This document shows positions 9,311 to 18,508 of a stretch of DNA of 64,000 nucleotides, piece by piece (position 1 is the stretch's first letter; every line of letters begins with the position of its first letter). The position numbers were made by a program, and so were the translations under genes. This stretch comes from Acidobacteriaceae bacterium (GTDB taxonomy: Bacteria; Acidobacteriota; Terriglobia; Terriglobales; Acidobacteriaceae). The DNA is taken from positions 1-64,000 of the forward strand of contig CAHJWN010000007.1 in NCBI GenBank assembly GCA_903642265.1, read 5' to 3'. The notes beneath the pieces were generated by a model. The model did no database searches and had not been told where the DNA came from. It saw only the letters and a program-made list of their open reading frames with translations.

Positions 9311-10318
9311 GTGAAGACGTCAGATTCTATTACCCCTGAAAGCTCAACCAAACGCGTTCTTTTGCTGAAGCCTCGTGGTTTTTGCGCGGGGGTCGTTCGA
9401 GCAATCGACATCGTTCAGATTGCTCTTGATACCTTTGGTGCACCTATCTACGTGCGCAAAGAGATCGTTCATAACAGCTATGTCGTGAATGATCTGGCAA
9501 AGAAGGGCGCAATCTTCGTAGACGAACTTGACGAGGTTCCCGAAGGCGCGCGTGTGATCTATTCCGCGCATGGTGTTTCGCCAGCCGTTCGCACAGACGC
9601 AATGGAACGTGGACTGAAGGTGATTGACGCGACCTGCCCGCTCGTGACAAAGGTGCATTTCGAGGCGATCAAGTTCGCAAAACAAGGCTACTCTCTGGTT
9701 TTGGTGGGACATCGAGACCACGAAGAGGTCGAGGGAACGCAGGGTGAAGCTCCGGACGTGACTCAGGTAGTGTCTACCGTCGAAGAGGTAGATGCGCTGG
9801 TTGTCCCTGATCCTGACAAGGTGGCGTACCTGACGCAAACAACTCTGTCATTGTCAGAAGCTGGCATCATGATTGACGCGTTGAAGAAGAAGTTTCCGAA
9901 TATAGCCGGCCCTAAATCGCAGGATATTTGCTACGCGACGGAGAACCGCCAGACTGCGGTCAAGAATGTAGCTCATGGGGCGGACCTTGTGCTTGTAGTT
10001 GGCTCGGCAAACAGCTCGAACTCCAACCGCCTGGTGGAAGTTTCGAAGAACCTCCACACAAATTCTTACTTGATCGACAGTGCCGATGCCATACAGGCTG
10101 AGTGGCTTGATGATGTAAATACTGTGGCCGTAACTGCAGGCGCTTCGGCTCCTGAAGTACTTGTAATGGAAGTCGTAAAGTATTTGCAGGGCAAGGGTTA
10201 TGGTTCGGTAGACGAAGTAGAGGTGATGCCGGAGAACGTACGATTTGGGCTCCCTCCGGAGATTGTGCAGGCAATTGCCTCTGCACCCGGAAGCGTGCAG
10301 GTCGCATCTGTTGCATAG
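9311..10318 (+). CDS. ispH: 4-hydroxy-3-methylbut-2-enyl diphosphate reductase IspH (LytB)
   Basis: Last enzyme of the MEP isoprenoid pathway; reduces HMBPP to IPP and DMAPP with an Fe-S cluster in the cytoplasm. The family's three cluster cysteines are visible in RGFCAGV (C24 from this start), DATCPLVTKVH and QDICYATENRQ, and the HGV and SxNSSNS substrate loops are present. I chose the GTG at 9311 (335 residues). The frame is open back to a TTG at 9245, but that codon lies only nine bases from the preceding terminator and has no ribosome site. A TATACT hexamer at 9298-9303 could be a -10 box, which would place transcription very close to this start. It lies 50 bases before shc, so isoprenoid supply and hopanoid synthesis may be co-transcribed. 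Confidence 0.93.
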   Translation: MKTSDSITPESSTKRVLLLKPRGFCAGVVRAIDIVQIALDTFGAPIYVRKEIVHNSYVVNDLAKKGAIFVDELDEVPEGARVIYSAHGVSPAVRTDAMERGLKVIDATCPLVTKVHFEAIKFAKQGYSLVLVGHRDHEEVEGTQGEAPDVTQVVSTVEEVDALVVPDPDKVAYLTQTTLSLSEAGIMIDALKKKFPNIAGPKSQDICYATENRQTAVKNVAHGADLVLVVGSANSSNSNRLVEVSKNLHTNSYLIDSADAIQAEWLDDVNTVAVTAGASAPEVLVMEVVKYLQGKGYGSVDEVEVMPENVRFGLPPEIVQAIASAPGSVQVASVA

Positions 10319-10368
10319 TGGGCCTGAAGAGCTTTCCACTAATTCTCTTGCCTTGAGTAAAAACACGA

Positions 10369-12387
10369 ATGAGTACAACAAGTAACCCGAAGCCAGGTTT
10401 GCAGGTGGCTCAACCGCGCTTTGGCCGTATGGATCTCGGTCTGGAGCATGTCGCCGCGGGTATAGAGCGAGCAAAGGACTGGCTGCTGAGTCTGCAGCAC
10501 CCGGATGGCTACTGGTGCGGCGAGCTTGAGGCTGACTCGATGCTGGAGTCGGATTACATCTTCATGCATAAACTGCTCGGTACCGGGGACCAGGGCAGAA
10601 TGGAGCGCGCAGTCAATGAAATTCTGCGCCACCAGAATGAGGACGGCGGCTGGAGCATCTACCCGAACGGTCCGTCGAATATTTCACTCGGTGTCAAAGC
10701 GTATTTTGCCTTGAAGTTGATGGGCTGGTCCAAAGATCATCCGGTCCTGGTGAAGGCGCGTGGATGGATTCTCGAGCATGGCGGTGTAGTGGAGGTAAAT
10801 ACCTTCACAAAAATATACCTGTGCTTCATGGGGCAGTATGAATACGATGCTGTGCCTGCCGTGCCACCGGAGTTGATCCTATTTCCAAACTGGTGCTACT
10901 TCAACATTTACGAGATCTCAGCGTGGTCGCGAGCCATCCTGGTTCCCCTGTCAATCGCGTACGCTAAAAAACCGTTTAAGAAGCTGCCGCCTGAGCAGAG
11001 CATCGACGAGCTGTTTGTTGGTGGACGCGCGAACGCTAACCTTCATCTAAGGTGGGACACAAAGCGTCCGATCGGCTGGCGCAATCTTTTTCTCGCATTC
11101 GACCGCATCGCGCACTGGGCAGAACGCGTTCATATCCGACCACTGCGTAAGATGGCGTTAAAACGAGCGGAGAATTGGCTGCTGGAGCGCTTCGAAATGT
11201 CAGATGGTCTGGGTGCAATCTATCCAGCCATGTTGAACGCGGTGATCGCGCTGCGAGCACTGGGCTACTCGGAAGATGATCCACAGGTCATCCGCGCGAT
11301 GGACGAGATGGAAAAGCTGGGCCTCGACTTTCCGGATGGCGAGCCCAACTACCCGACTCCAACCTTCCGAATGCAGCCATGTGTTTCTCCAGTGTGGGAT
11401 ACAGCGCAGGCCGTCTTTGCGCTGGGTGAGGCAGGTATTGATAAATCTGACCCGCGCATGGTCAAAGCCGCGGATTGGCTTCTTTCAAAAGAGGTACGGC
11501 ACAAAGGCGATTGGTCGAACACTCTACCGAATGTGGAGCCCGGCGGCTGGTATTTCGAGTTCAACAATGAGTTTTACCCAGATGTTGATGACTCCGCACA
11601 GGTCTTGCTCGCGCTAAAGTGTGTCGAGCACCCTCGCGAGAAGGTTCAGCATGTTGCCGCAACACGCGCCATTGACTGGATCTTCGCTATGCAGTGCCGG
11701 AATGGCGGCTGGGCCAGCTTTGACAAAGACAACACGAAGAAGATCTTCGAATACATTCCATTCGCCGATCACAACGCCATGATCGACCCGCCAACAGTGG
11801 ACATAACCGGCCGCATTCTTGAGATGCTGGCTAGTTACGGCTATACCCGCCGCGACAAGCGGGTCGAAGCTGGTATTCAGTTCATCCTGAAAGAGCAGGA
11901 GTCTGATGGTAGCTGGTTCGGCCGTTGGGGCGTGAATTACCTATACGGGACCTTCCTGGTGCTGCGCGGCCTTGAAGCCATGGGTGTCTGGAATCACGAA
12001 CCAGCGATTCAGCAGGCTGCTGAGTGGATTCGCATGATGCAGAATGCTGACGGCGGTTGGGGCGAGACCTGTGGCAGCTACGATGACGCTCTTCAAAAAG
12101 GCATTGGCCCCAGTACACCTTCGCAGACGGCCTGGGCAGTTCTCGGCCTCCTTGCAGCCGGGGATACCCGCAGTGACTCGGTCGCTAAAGGGATCCGATG
12201 GCTCATCTCAAAGCAGGGGGAACATGGATCATGGGATGAATCGGCTGCCGCGCGAAATGGTGAGGCAACATATACCGGAACAGGGTTCCCGAGAGTGTTT
12301 TACCTGGCCTACCATTTGTATCGCGAGTACTTTCCGCTGCTGGCATTGACTACGTATAAACGAGCCATGGAACAGGAAGCGGCTTAG
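10369..12387 (+). CDS. shc: Squalene-hopene cyclase
   Basis: 672 residues, full family length. The catalytic acid motif is DVDD at 405-408, and several QW-type repeats are visible (for example GDWSNTLPNVEPGGW, GGWASFDKDN, GSWFGRWGVNYLYGT, GGWGETCGSYDD). The enzyme folds squalene into hopene and diplopterol at the membrane surface. It heads the run shc-hpnH-unknown-hpnA-hpnG-dehydrogenase. The squalene-making genes hpnC, hpnD and hpnE are not in this window. Confidence 0.96.
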   Translation: MSTTSNPKPGLQVAQPRFGRMDLGLEHVAAGIERAKDWLLSLQHPDGYWCGELEADSMLESDYIFMHKLLGTGDQGRMERAVNEILRHQNEDGGWSIYPNGPSNISLGVKAYFALKLMGWSKDHPVLVKARGWILEHGGVVEVNTFTKIYLCFMGQYEYDAVPAVPPELILFPNWCYFNIYEISAWSRAILVPLSIAYAKKPFKKLPPEQSIDELFVGGRANANLHLRWDTKRPIGWRNLFLAFDRIAHWAERVHIRPLRKMALKRAENWLLERFEMSDGLGAIYPAMLNAVIALRALGYSEDDPQVIRAMDEMEKLGLDFPDGEPNYPTPTFRMQPCVSPVWDTAQAVFALGEAGIDKSDPRMVKAADWLLSKEVRHKGDWSNTLPNVEPGGWYFEFNNEFYPDVDDSAQVLLALKCVEHPREKVQHVAATRAIDWIFAMQCRNGGWASFDKDNTKKIFEYIPFADHNAMIDPPTVDITGRILEMLASYGYTRRDKRVEAGIQFILKEQESDGSWFGRWGVNYLYGTFLVLRGLEAMGVWNHEPAIQQAAEWIRMMQNADGGWGETCGSYDDALQKGIGPSTPSQTAWAVLGLLAAGDTRSDSVAKGIRWLISKQGEHGSWDESAAARNGEATYTGTGFPRVFYLAYHLYREYFPLLALTTYKRAMEQEAA

Positions 12388-12413
12388 GACTTTAGTTCGA
12401 AGGAGACAAGATT

Positions 12414-13553
12414 ATGGGAATTCCTGTATCGCAAGCCTGGACGGTTGCAACTTATGTGTTGAAGCAAAAGCTCACCGGACGCAAGAAATATCCGCTGGTG
12501 CTTATGCTGGAGCCGCTGTTTCGCTGCAATTTGGCATGTGCAGGCTGCGGTAAGATCCAGTATCCTGCGCACATCCTCAAGGCTGAGTTGTCGCCTGAGG
12601 AGTGTTTCAAGGCCGTCGACGAATGCGGCACACCGATGGTGTCCATTCCCGGCGGTGAGCCATTGCTGCATCCGCAGATGCCGGAGATCGTTGCGGGCTT
12701 GGTTGCACGCAAGAAGTATGTCTACATGTGCACCAATGCGCTGCTTCTTAAGGAAAAGTTGCACCTCTTCAAACCGAGCAAGTACTTGTCCTTCTCGGTT
12801 CACGTGGACGGGCAGCGCGAACATCACGACTTCTCGGTCTGCCGCGAAGGCGGACATGACATTGCCATGGAAGGGGTTCGCGCTGCGGTCGCCGCCGGCT
12901 TCCGCGTGACTACCAACACCACCTTGTTTGATGGTGCCGACCCAAATAGCGTCCGCGCCCACTTCGACGAACTTACCGCCGCTGGCGTTGAGAGCATGAT
13001 GGTTTCGCCGGGGTACACCTACGACAAAGCTCCGGACCAGAACCATTTCCTTGGCAAGGCCCGGTCGCGCCGTATGTTCAGGGCCATCCTCTCAAATCGC
13101 AAGAAAGCCTGGCAATTCAACACACACCCACTGTTCTCAGAATTCTTGATGGGCAAGCGGAACTTTGAGTGCACTCCGTGGGGAATGCCGACCTTCTCTA
13201 TCTTCGGCTGGCAGAAGCCCTGCTACCTTCTGCAGGATGGCTACGCGGACACCTTCAAGGAGCTCATGGAGACGGTCGAGTGGCAGAACTACGGAGCCAA
13301 GAGCGGTAACCCTAAATGCTCCAACTGCATGGTCCACTCTGGCCACGAAGCTTCAGCTGTCGACTACAACTTCAGTTCAGTGAAAGGGTTCATCGAGACC
13401 GCGTCCAAGTACATGTTTCCAAATCTCTATGAAGACCAGGATGCAATGAAGCTCTTGAACGAATGGCCCAAGCCGCAACATCTTCCGCTCGTACAGATCA
13501 ATGCATCCGTCACCTCCAAGATCGAGGAACTGCAAAGCGTTTCGGGAGACTAA
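12414..13553 (+). CDS. hpnH: Adenosyl-hopane synthase HpnH (radical SAM)
   Basis: 379 residues. The radical-SAM cluster motif CxxxCxxC is at C38, C42, C45 (RCNLACAGCGK), followed by SIPGGEPLLH, the SAM-binding GGE. The family joins a 5'-deoxyadenosyl group to diploptene to start the hopanoid side chain. The ATG follows an AAGGAG ribosome site and starts 26 bases after the shc stop. A C-terminal cysteine pair (CSNCMVH) and an earlier ECTPWG segment are also present. Confidence 0.95.
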   Translation: MGIPVSQAWTVATYVLKQKLTGRKKYPLVLMLEPLFRCNLACAGCGKIQYPAHILKAELSPEECFKAVDECGTPMVSIPGGEPLLHPQMPEIVAGLVARKKYVYMCTNALLLKEKLHLFKPSKYLSFSVHVDGQREHHDFSVCREGGHDIAMEGVRAAVAAGFRVTTNTTLFDGADPNSVRAHFDELTAAGVESMMVSPGYTYDKAPDQNHFLGKARSRRMFRAILSNRKKAWQFNTHPLFSEFLMGKRNFECTPWGMPTFSIFGWQKPCYLLQDGYADTFKELMETVEWQNYGAKSGNPKCSNCMVHSGHEASAVDYNFSSVKGFIETASKYMFPNLYEDQDAMKLLNEWPKPQHLPLVQINASVTSKIEELQSVSGD

Positions 13554-13555
13554 TT

Positions 13556-14002
13556 ATGGCAACAGAGACGCAGGAGGGAGCTAAACTCGAACAACTCGCT
13601 CATGTCAATCAGGATGAGATTGAGATTGCAGCCGGCCGTAAGAGAGAGCAACTGGAAGGTTGGGTCCCGGAATTAGCCTCTGAGATCGAAGTTCGGGAAG
13701 CGCTGGAGAAGGCCTTTGACTACCGGGGCGACGTCACGCTAACACTAAAGGATGGTTCGAAGGTCGAGGGTTATCTGTTTGATCGGCGCACAGGCATGAC
13801 TTTAGCTGATTCCTACGTCCGCCTCATCCCTTCCAAGGATAAAACGAAGGTAAGCATCGCGTACAGCGACATCGCCGGGCTGATATTTACGGGACGCGAC
13901 ACGGCAGCCGGGAAGACGTTCGAAGCCTGGGTCAAGAAGTATCGGGAGAAGAAGGCCGCCGGTGAGAAAGACATCCACATCGAGCCAGAGAAGCTTGACT
14001 AG
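13556..14002 (+). CDS. Unknown protein inside the hopanoid operon, possible Sm-like/SH3-like small barrel
   Basis: 148 residues, not assigned to a named family. The frame is open further upstream, but the ATG at 13556, two bases after the hpnH stop, is the natural start. Residues 1-45 are acidic and polar. Residues about 45-105 look like a small beta barrel: DVTLTLKDGSKVEGYLFDR, then a strand with a conserved-looking arginine (SYVRLIPSKD), then YSDIAGLIFTGRDTAAGK. The alternating pattern resembles Sm/Hfq-like barrels. The rest is a charged helix (FEAWVKKYREKKAAGEKD). There is no signal peptide or membrane segment. Tight coupling to hpnH and hpnA implies a role with them, perhaps as a partner or scaffold, but this is inferred. 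Confidence 0.8.
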   Translation: MATETQEGAKLEQLAHVNQDEIEIAAGRKREQLEGWVPELASEIEVREALEKAFDYRGDVTLTLKDGSKVEGYLFDRRTGMTLADSYVRLIPSKDKTKVSIAYSDIAGLIFTGRDTAAGKTFEAWVKKYREKKAAGEKDIHIEPEKLD

Positions 14003-14039
14003 CGTCTGCAGTCGCTGACACTCTTGCACGAGTTTATCC

Positions 14040-15035
14040 ATGAAAGTTTTTCTTACAGGCGCGACGGGATTTGTGGGGAGTCACGTTGCACGTTCCTACG
14101 CGGACGCAGCCATAGGGCTTCGTTTGCTCACGCGCTCTTCCAGCAACCTTACGGCGATTGAAAATCTGAACGCCGAGCAGGTCGTCGGTGATCTACAAGA
14201 GCCTGAGAAGCTGCGATCCGCAATCGCAGGTTGTGAAGCTGTCGTTCACGTTGCAGCAGATTACCGCCTCTGGGTGCGTGATCCTCGCAGTATGTATGCT
14301 GCGAATGTTGATGGGACGCGGGAGCTTCTTCGTATCGCCAGGGAAGAAGGTGTACGACGGGTCGTGTACACGTCCAGCGTGGCGACAATGGGCTTTAGAA
14401 AAGACGGCACTATTGTGGATGAGAACTCGCCCGTTTCCATCAACGAGATGATCGGGCACTACAAGCGATCTAAGTTCCTGGGAGAGCAAGAGGCCATCAA
14501 AGCGGCGCAGATGGGACAAGAAGTGATCATCCTCAATCCGACCACGCCCATTGGAGCAGGAGACGCAAAGCCAACGCCCACCGGGAAGATCGTCGTAGAT
14601 TTCTTGAACAAGAAGTTTCCCGCCTACGTCGATACGGGCCTTAACCTGGTCGACGTCAGCGAGGTCTCGCGCATCCACCTGGCAGCGCTCGAGAAGGGGT
14701 CCCCTGGCGAGCGGTACATCCTTGGTGGGGAAAATCTTACCCTGAAGCAGATCCTTGACCGCATGTCTTCGATTACCGGTTTACCCTCACCAACCTTGAA
14801 GGTGCCACATGCCGTAGCAATGATGTTCGCTTTCTTTGATGAAAATGTGTCAGGCCGTTTACTGGGTAGGGAACCACGAGCGACAGTTGAAGCGGTAAAG
14901 ATGGGACAGAAGATGATGTTTGCCTCCTCCGCCAAGGCCGAGCGCGAGCTTGGCTTCCACGTGTTGCCAGTGTATTCAGCCATGCGAGCAGCAATCGAAT
15001 GGTTCGTGGAGCACGGGTACGCTCCCCGTTTTTGA
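14040..15035 (+). CDS. hpnA: Hopanoid-associated NAD-dependent sugar epimerase/dehydratase HpnA
   Basis: 331 residues, extended SDR fold. It has the NAD motif TGATGFVGSH near residue 6, a DL pair about 50, VVHVAADY and the catalytic pair Y141 and K145 (HYKRSK) with the upstream YTSSVATMG serine. HpnA enzymes occur in hopanoid clusters and are thought to act on the side chain or its sugar; the exact reaction is not settled. It follows the unknown 148-residue protein by 37 bases and precedes hpnG by 25 bases. Confidence 0.92.
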   Translation: MKVFLTGATGFVGSHVARSYADAAIGLRLLTRSSSNLTAIENLNAEQVVGDLQEPEKLRSAIAGCEAVVHVAADYRLWVRDPRSMYAANVDGTRELLRIAREEGVRRVVYTSSVATMGFRKDGTIVDENSPVSINEMIGHYKRSKFLGEQEAIKAAQMGQEVIILNPTTPIGAGDAKPTPTGKIVVDFLNKKFPAYVDTGLNLVDVSEVSRIHLAALEKGSPGERYILGGENLTLKQILDRMSSITGLPSPTLKVPHAVAMMFAFFDENVSGRLLGREPRATVEAVKMGQKMMFASSAKAERELGFHVLPVYSAMRAAIEWFVEHGYAPRF

Positions 15036-15060
15036 CAGCCCATCGGTTGAGGAGCAAGCC

Positions 15061-15762
15061 TTGAGGATTGGCATTATCGCGGCGCTGCCGGGCGAGTTGA
15101 AGCCGCTGGTTCAGACATGGTCGGCATCTGTTCTGAAGGACGGAACGCGTGTATGGACCCGCGCTGCAACGAACGGTGATGCATGGATTGCCACGTGCTC
15201 AGGGATGGGTGCAGATGCGGCTCGGCGGTCGTTTTCGGCTGCTGAATCTGGTGGACCGCTCGATGTTGTCTTGTCAGTAGGTTGGGCGGGCGCGGTCTCT
15301 GCCGAAGCCAAGGCTGGTGCGGCCAGTTCTCCTTCTGTCGTCATGGATGCAAGAACGGGCGAGCAATTCAGGATGAGCCGCGGGAATGCGGGCATGTTGA
15401 TCACCGCAGCGCGGGTGGCCGATACAACGGAGAAGACACGTCTACGCCATGCCTACCCAGGAGCGGTGATGGTCGACATGGAGGCTGCAACGATAGCGCG
15501 GCTGGCTGCTATGCGAGGCATTCCGATCGCATGCATCAAGGGTGTTTCCGATGGAATTGGAGCCACGTTGCCCGACTTGAATCTCTTCATCAGTCCACTG
15601 GGAAATTTTCGGCTGATCCCATTCCTTGCACATCTGGCGATTCGTCCTGCATATTGGAAAGCGGTCGCGGAGCTTAACCGAAGTTCGGGTGAAGCGGCCC
15701 AAGCAATGCGCCGTTTGATACTAGAATTCTTGGAAGAGAACAATGTCGACAAACTCAATTGA
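15061..15762 (+). CDS. hpnG: Hopanoid nucleosidase/phosphorylase HpnG
   Basis: 233 residues, nucleoside-phosphorylase fold: IGIIAALPGELKPL at the start, SVGWAGAV, and VMVDMEAATIARLA, the purine-phosphorylase-type acidic loop. HpnG removes adenine from adenosylhopane to give the ribosyl side chain. The start is TTG at 15061, chosen because GAGGAG (15049-15054) lies six bases upstream. The open frame extends back inside hpnA but without a better site. The gene overlaps the following dehydrogenase by 20 bases, so translation is coupled. Confidence 0.9.
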   Translation: MRIGIIAALPGELKPLVQTWSASVLKDGTRVWTRAATNGDAWIATCSGMGADAARRSFSAAESGGPLDVVLSVGWAGAVSAEAKAGAASSPSVVMDARTGEQFRMSRGNAGMLITAARVADTTEKTRLRHAYPGAVMVDMEAATIARLAAMRGIPIACIKGVSDGIGATLPDLNLFISPLGNFRLIPFLAHLAIRPAYWKAVAELNRSSGEAAQAMRRLILEFLEENNVDKLN

Positions 15763-16876
15763 ACTGGAAGTCACTGATCCTGTAGATGGTCCTTTGCTGG
15801 TGACAATGCGAGCTGCCGTATACCGCGGCATCGACGACGTGCAGATCGAGACCGTTCCGGTACCGGAGATTGGGCCTGGCGAACTGCTGGTCAAGATCCA
15901 CACCTGTGGCGTCTGTGGGACTGATCTCAAGAAAATCCACACGGGATCGCACACTGCTCCAAGGATCTTTGGACACGAGATGGCCGGCACCGTTGTGAAG
16001 GTGGGCGACGGAGTGACAGATTTCATCGTTGGCGATCGCGTAATGGCCTACCATCACGTTCCATGCGGCGACTGCTACTACTGCCGCAAGCAGACTTTTG
16101 CCCAATGTGACGACTACAAAAATGTGGGGTGCACTGCCGGTTTTGCACCTTCAGGCGGCGGGTTCGCGGAGTACATCCGCGTGATGGACTGGATCGTGGA
16201 GCGCGGTGTCGTGAAGATTCCTGACGACATTCCCTTTGAGCAAGCGGCGTTTATCGAACCTGTAAATACCTGCTACAAGGCGATTCGCACACTTGCGTTG
16301 AAGCCGGATGAAACCGTGCTTGTCATCGGGCAGGGGCCGATTGGAATTCTCTTAGCCGCACTCGCCAGGCGTACCGGGGCGGAGGTGCTGACAAGTGATC
16401 TGTATGCTGAACGCCATGCCGTTGCGGCGTGTTACGGCCTGACGCATCCGCTCGACGCGAGAGGCGACGTAGTGGCTGCAGTGCGCTCAATGACGGAGGG
16501 CCGCGGTGCAGATGTTGCGTTGCTGGCCGTGAGTGGCGACGCATTGATCAAGGTGGCGATCGACGCTATACGACCAGGCGGCCGGGTGATGCTGTTTGCA
16601 GCAACACAGCACAGCGCGGCTACCTTTGATCCCGGTACGGTGTGCATGGACGAGAAAACGTTGATGGGTTCTTATAGTTCGTCTCTGACAGTGAATGATG
16701 AGGTTGCAGAATTAGTCTTCGACGGGTATCGCGACGGCACCTTTGACCTGACCAAACTGATCTCGCACCGGTTCTCGCTTGAAGATGCCGTAGAAGGAAT
16801 CCATGTAGCTTCAAATCCGCAGGCAGATTCGCTTAAGGTTGTGATTCAACCCGAAGCCTTACCCTGTTCGTTATGA
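15743..16876 (+). CDS. Zinc-dependent alcohol dehydrogenase (MDR family), candidate hopanoid side-chain reductase
   Basis: 377 residues. The catalytic zinc site is visible as C in CGVCGTDLKK and H-E in FGHEMAGTV; a four-cysteine structural zinc lobe follows (CGDCYYCRKQTFAQC). The Rossmann motif is VIGQGPIGILLA, followed by TSDLYAERHA, where an acidic residue suggests NAD preference. The ribosome site GGAAGAG lies inside hpnG and the genes overlap by 20 bases. It is the last gene of the hopanoid run, followed by a convergent regulator 56 bases on. Position suggests oxidation or reduction of a hopanoid side chain, perhaps ribosylhopane to bacteriohopanetetrol. Sorbitol/threonine-type dehydrogenases are the closest general class. 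Confidence 0.88.
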   Translation: MSTNSIELEVTDPVDGPLLVTMRAAVYRGIDDVQIETVPVPEIGPGELLVKIHTCGVCGTDLKKIHTGSHTAPRIFGHEMAGTVVKVGDGVTDFIVGDRVMAYHHVPCGDCYYCRKQTFAQCDDYKNVGCTAGFAPSGGGFAEYIRVMDWIVERGVVKIPDDIPFEQAAFIEPVNTCYKAIRTLALKPDETVLVIGQGPIGILLAALARRTGAEVLTSDLYAERHAVAACYGLTHPLDARGDVVAAVRSMTEGRGADVALLAVSGDALIKVAIDAIRPGGRVMLFAATQHSAATFDPGTVCMDEKTLMGSYSSSLTVNDEVAELVFDGYRDGTFDLTKLISHRFSLEDAVEGIHVASNPQADSLKVVIQPEALPCSL

Positions 16877-16932
16877 AAGTACGAACTGGCATACTCGGCC
16901 GCTCTGGATCGGACGTTCAGGATGGATTTCCG

Positions 16933-18360
16933 TCACTCCCGAGGCCGCTTACGGATCTCCACGTTGAGCCGCTTGATCTTCTGATTGAGAGTGCTTAGCG
17001 GAATCTTGAAGAACTCTGCTGCTTCGGTCTGGTTCCAGTGGCAGCGCTCAAGGCGATCGGCAATGATGCGACGTTCGATCTCCTCCATCAGGTCGAAGAG
17101 CGAAGCATCGGGCCGGTGGTCCAGAATTGAGGCGGAGTACGTGCTTCCGGTAAGTTGTGCAGGTAGAAGCTCGGCAGGTATATTACGTTCGGTTGAGAGC
17201 ACAACGCCGCGCTCCATTGCGTTTTCGAGCTCGCGGACATTGCCGGGCCAGTCGTAATCCATCAGAATGCGAAGTGCGTCGGGCGATAGTGTGCGTTCGC
17301 CGGTGCCGTTCTCCTCGGCATAGAACCGCAGAAAGTGGGTGGCCAGCAGGGGAATATCTTCGCGCCGCGAACGCAGCGGCGGCAACTCCAGCGAGATGAC
17401 GTTGAGGCGGTAGAAAAGATCTTCGCGGAAACGTCCGTCGCGTACGGCCTGCTGGAGATTGACGTTCGTCGCTGCGACAATGCGAACGTCCACCTGGATC
17501 TCGTGGGTTCCACCAAGATGCATGAAACGGCGATCCTGCAGAACGCGCAGGATTTTGGCCTGCATGTCCATTCCCATGGTGCCAATTTCGTCGAGAAAGA
17601 GCGTCCCACCATTTGCGACTTCGAAAAGACCCTTCTTTGAGGCGATCGCGGATGTGAATGCGCCCTTTACGTGTCCAAAGAGTGTCGATTCAAGCAGCTC
17701 GGAGGGAACTGCGCCTGTGTTTACCGGCACGAACGGCTTATCGCGACGGGGTGAGTTCGAATGGATGGCCTTCGCAATGAGCTCTTTGCCTGTGCCACTC
17801 TCGCCTTGAATGAGGATTGTCGAACGACTTGGAGCGACCTGGGCCACGGTGTCGAAGAGGCGCAGCATCAGGTCGCTCTTGCCTACTATATTGTCGAAGT
17901 TATAGCGCTGCTTCAACGTGCGTTTAAGCTGGATGACCTCTTCTTCGGCTTTACGCCGTCCAATGGCGGAGCGAATGTCGGCGAGTAGCTTCTCGTTGTC
18001 CCACGGCTTTTGAACGAAGTTGTCGGCTCCTGCATGGATGGCATCGACGACATTGCCAACCGTCCCATAGGCCGTGATCATAATGACTGGAAGCGCCGGA
18101 CGTAGCTCTTTGATCCGAGGCAGAAGGTCAATCCCGGATTCACCGGGAAGGGCAAGATCGAGCAACAGGAGATCGTAGTGGTTGCGTGCGATGAGGTCGA
18201 GGCCTGAGGGGCCGTCCGGAGCCAGAGACACGGTGAAGCCCTCCAGCGTAAGGAGTGTGTCAATCGATTCACGGATGGCCGCTTCATCATCGATCATGAG
18301 AATCTTGGCGTTCGTCATCGATACGGCTTGCGGAGTTGCTTCTAGCGTGGTGCTGGGCAT
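16933..18360 (-). CDS. Sigma-54-dependent response regulator (NtrC type) with GAFTSA loop
   Basis: 475 residues. Receiver domain 19-135: D24-D25, phosphoacceptor D68, T97 and K118. AAA+ domain about 155-390: Walker A GESGTGKE, Walker B GTLFLDEIG and arginine finger region FREDLFYRLN. A C-terminal Fis-type helix-turn-helix follows (NQTEAAEFFKIPLSTLNQKIKRL). The loop that touches sigma-54, normally GAFTGA, reads GAFTSA at 233-238. A shorter start at 18318 (MTNAKILMIDDE) is possible. It lies 148 bases downstream of the PDZ kinase, its probable partner. Target promoters are unknown; I saw no clear -24/-12 site nearby. Confidence 0.93.
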   Translation of the reverse strand: MPSTTLEATPQAVSMTNAKILMIDDEAAIRESIDTLLTLEGFTVSLAPDGPSGLDLIARNHYDLLLLDLALPGESGIDLLPRIKELRPALPVIMITAYGTVGNVVDAIHAGADNFVQKPWDNEKLLADIRSAIGRRKAEEEVIQLKRTLKQRYNFDNIVGKSDLMLRLFDTVAQVAPSRSTILIQGESGTGKELIAKAIHSNSPRRDKPFVPVNTGAVPSELLESTLFGHVKGAFTSAIASKKGLFEVANGGTLFLDEIGTMGMDMQAKILRVLQDRRFMHLGGTHEIQVDVRIVAATNVNLQQAVRDGRFREDLFYRLNVISLELPPLRSRREDIPLLATHFLRFYAEENGTGERTLSPDALRILMDYDWPGNVRELENAMERGVVLSTERNIPAELLPAQLTGSTYSASILDHRPDASLFDLMEEIERRIIADRLERCHWNQTEAAEFFKIPLSTLNQKIKRLNVEIRKRPRE

Positions 18361-18508
18361 GTGTCTTGTGTACCTGGGTGAAGATGGAGCTATACGTCAG
18401 CTCATTGTGGTTGAGCCTGCAGAACAGAATTACGGCCCATTGTTAGTCCGAGACCGATTATGTAAGGCAGATCGGCGAGGCGTAGCGGGCAGTCTGGCGG
18501 GAGCGAGT

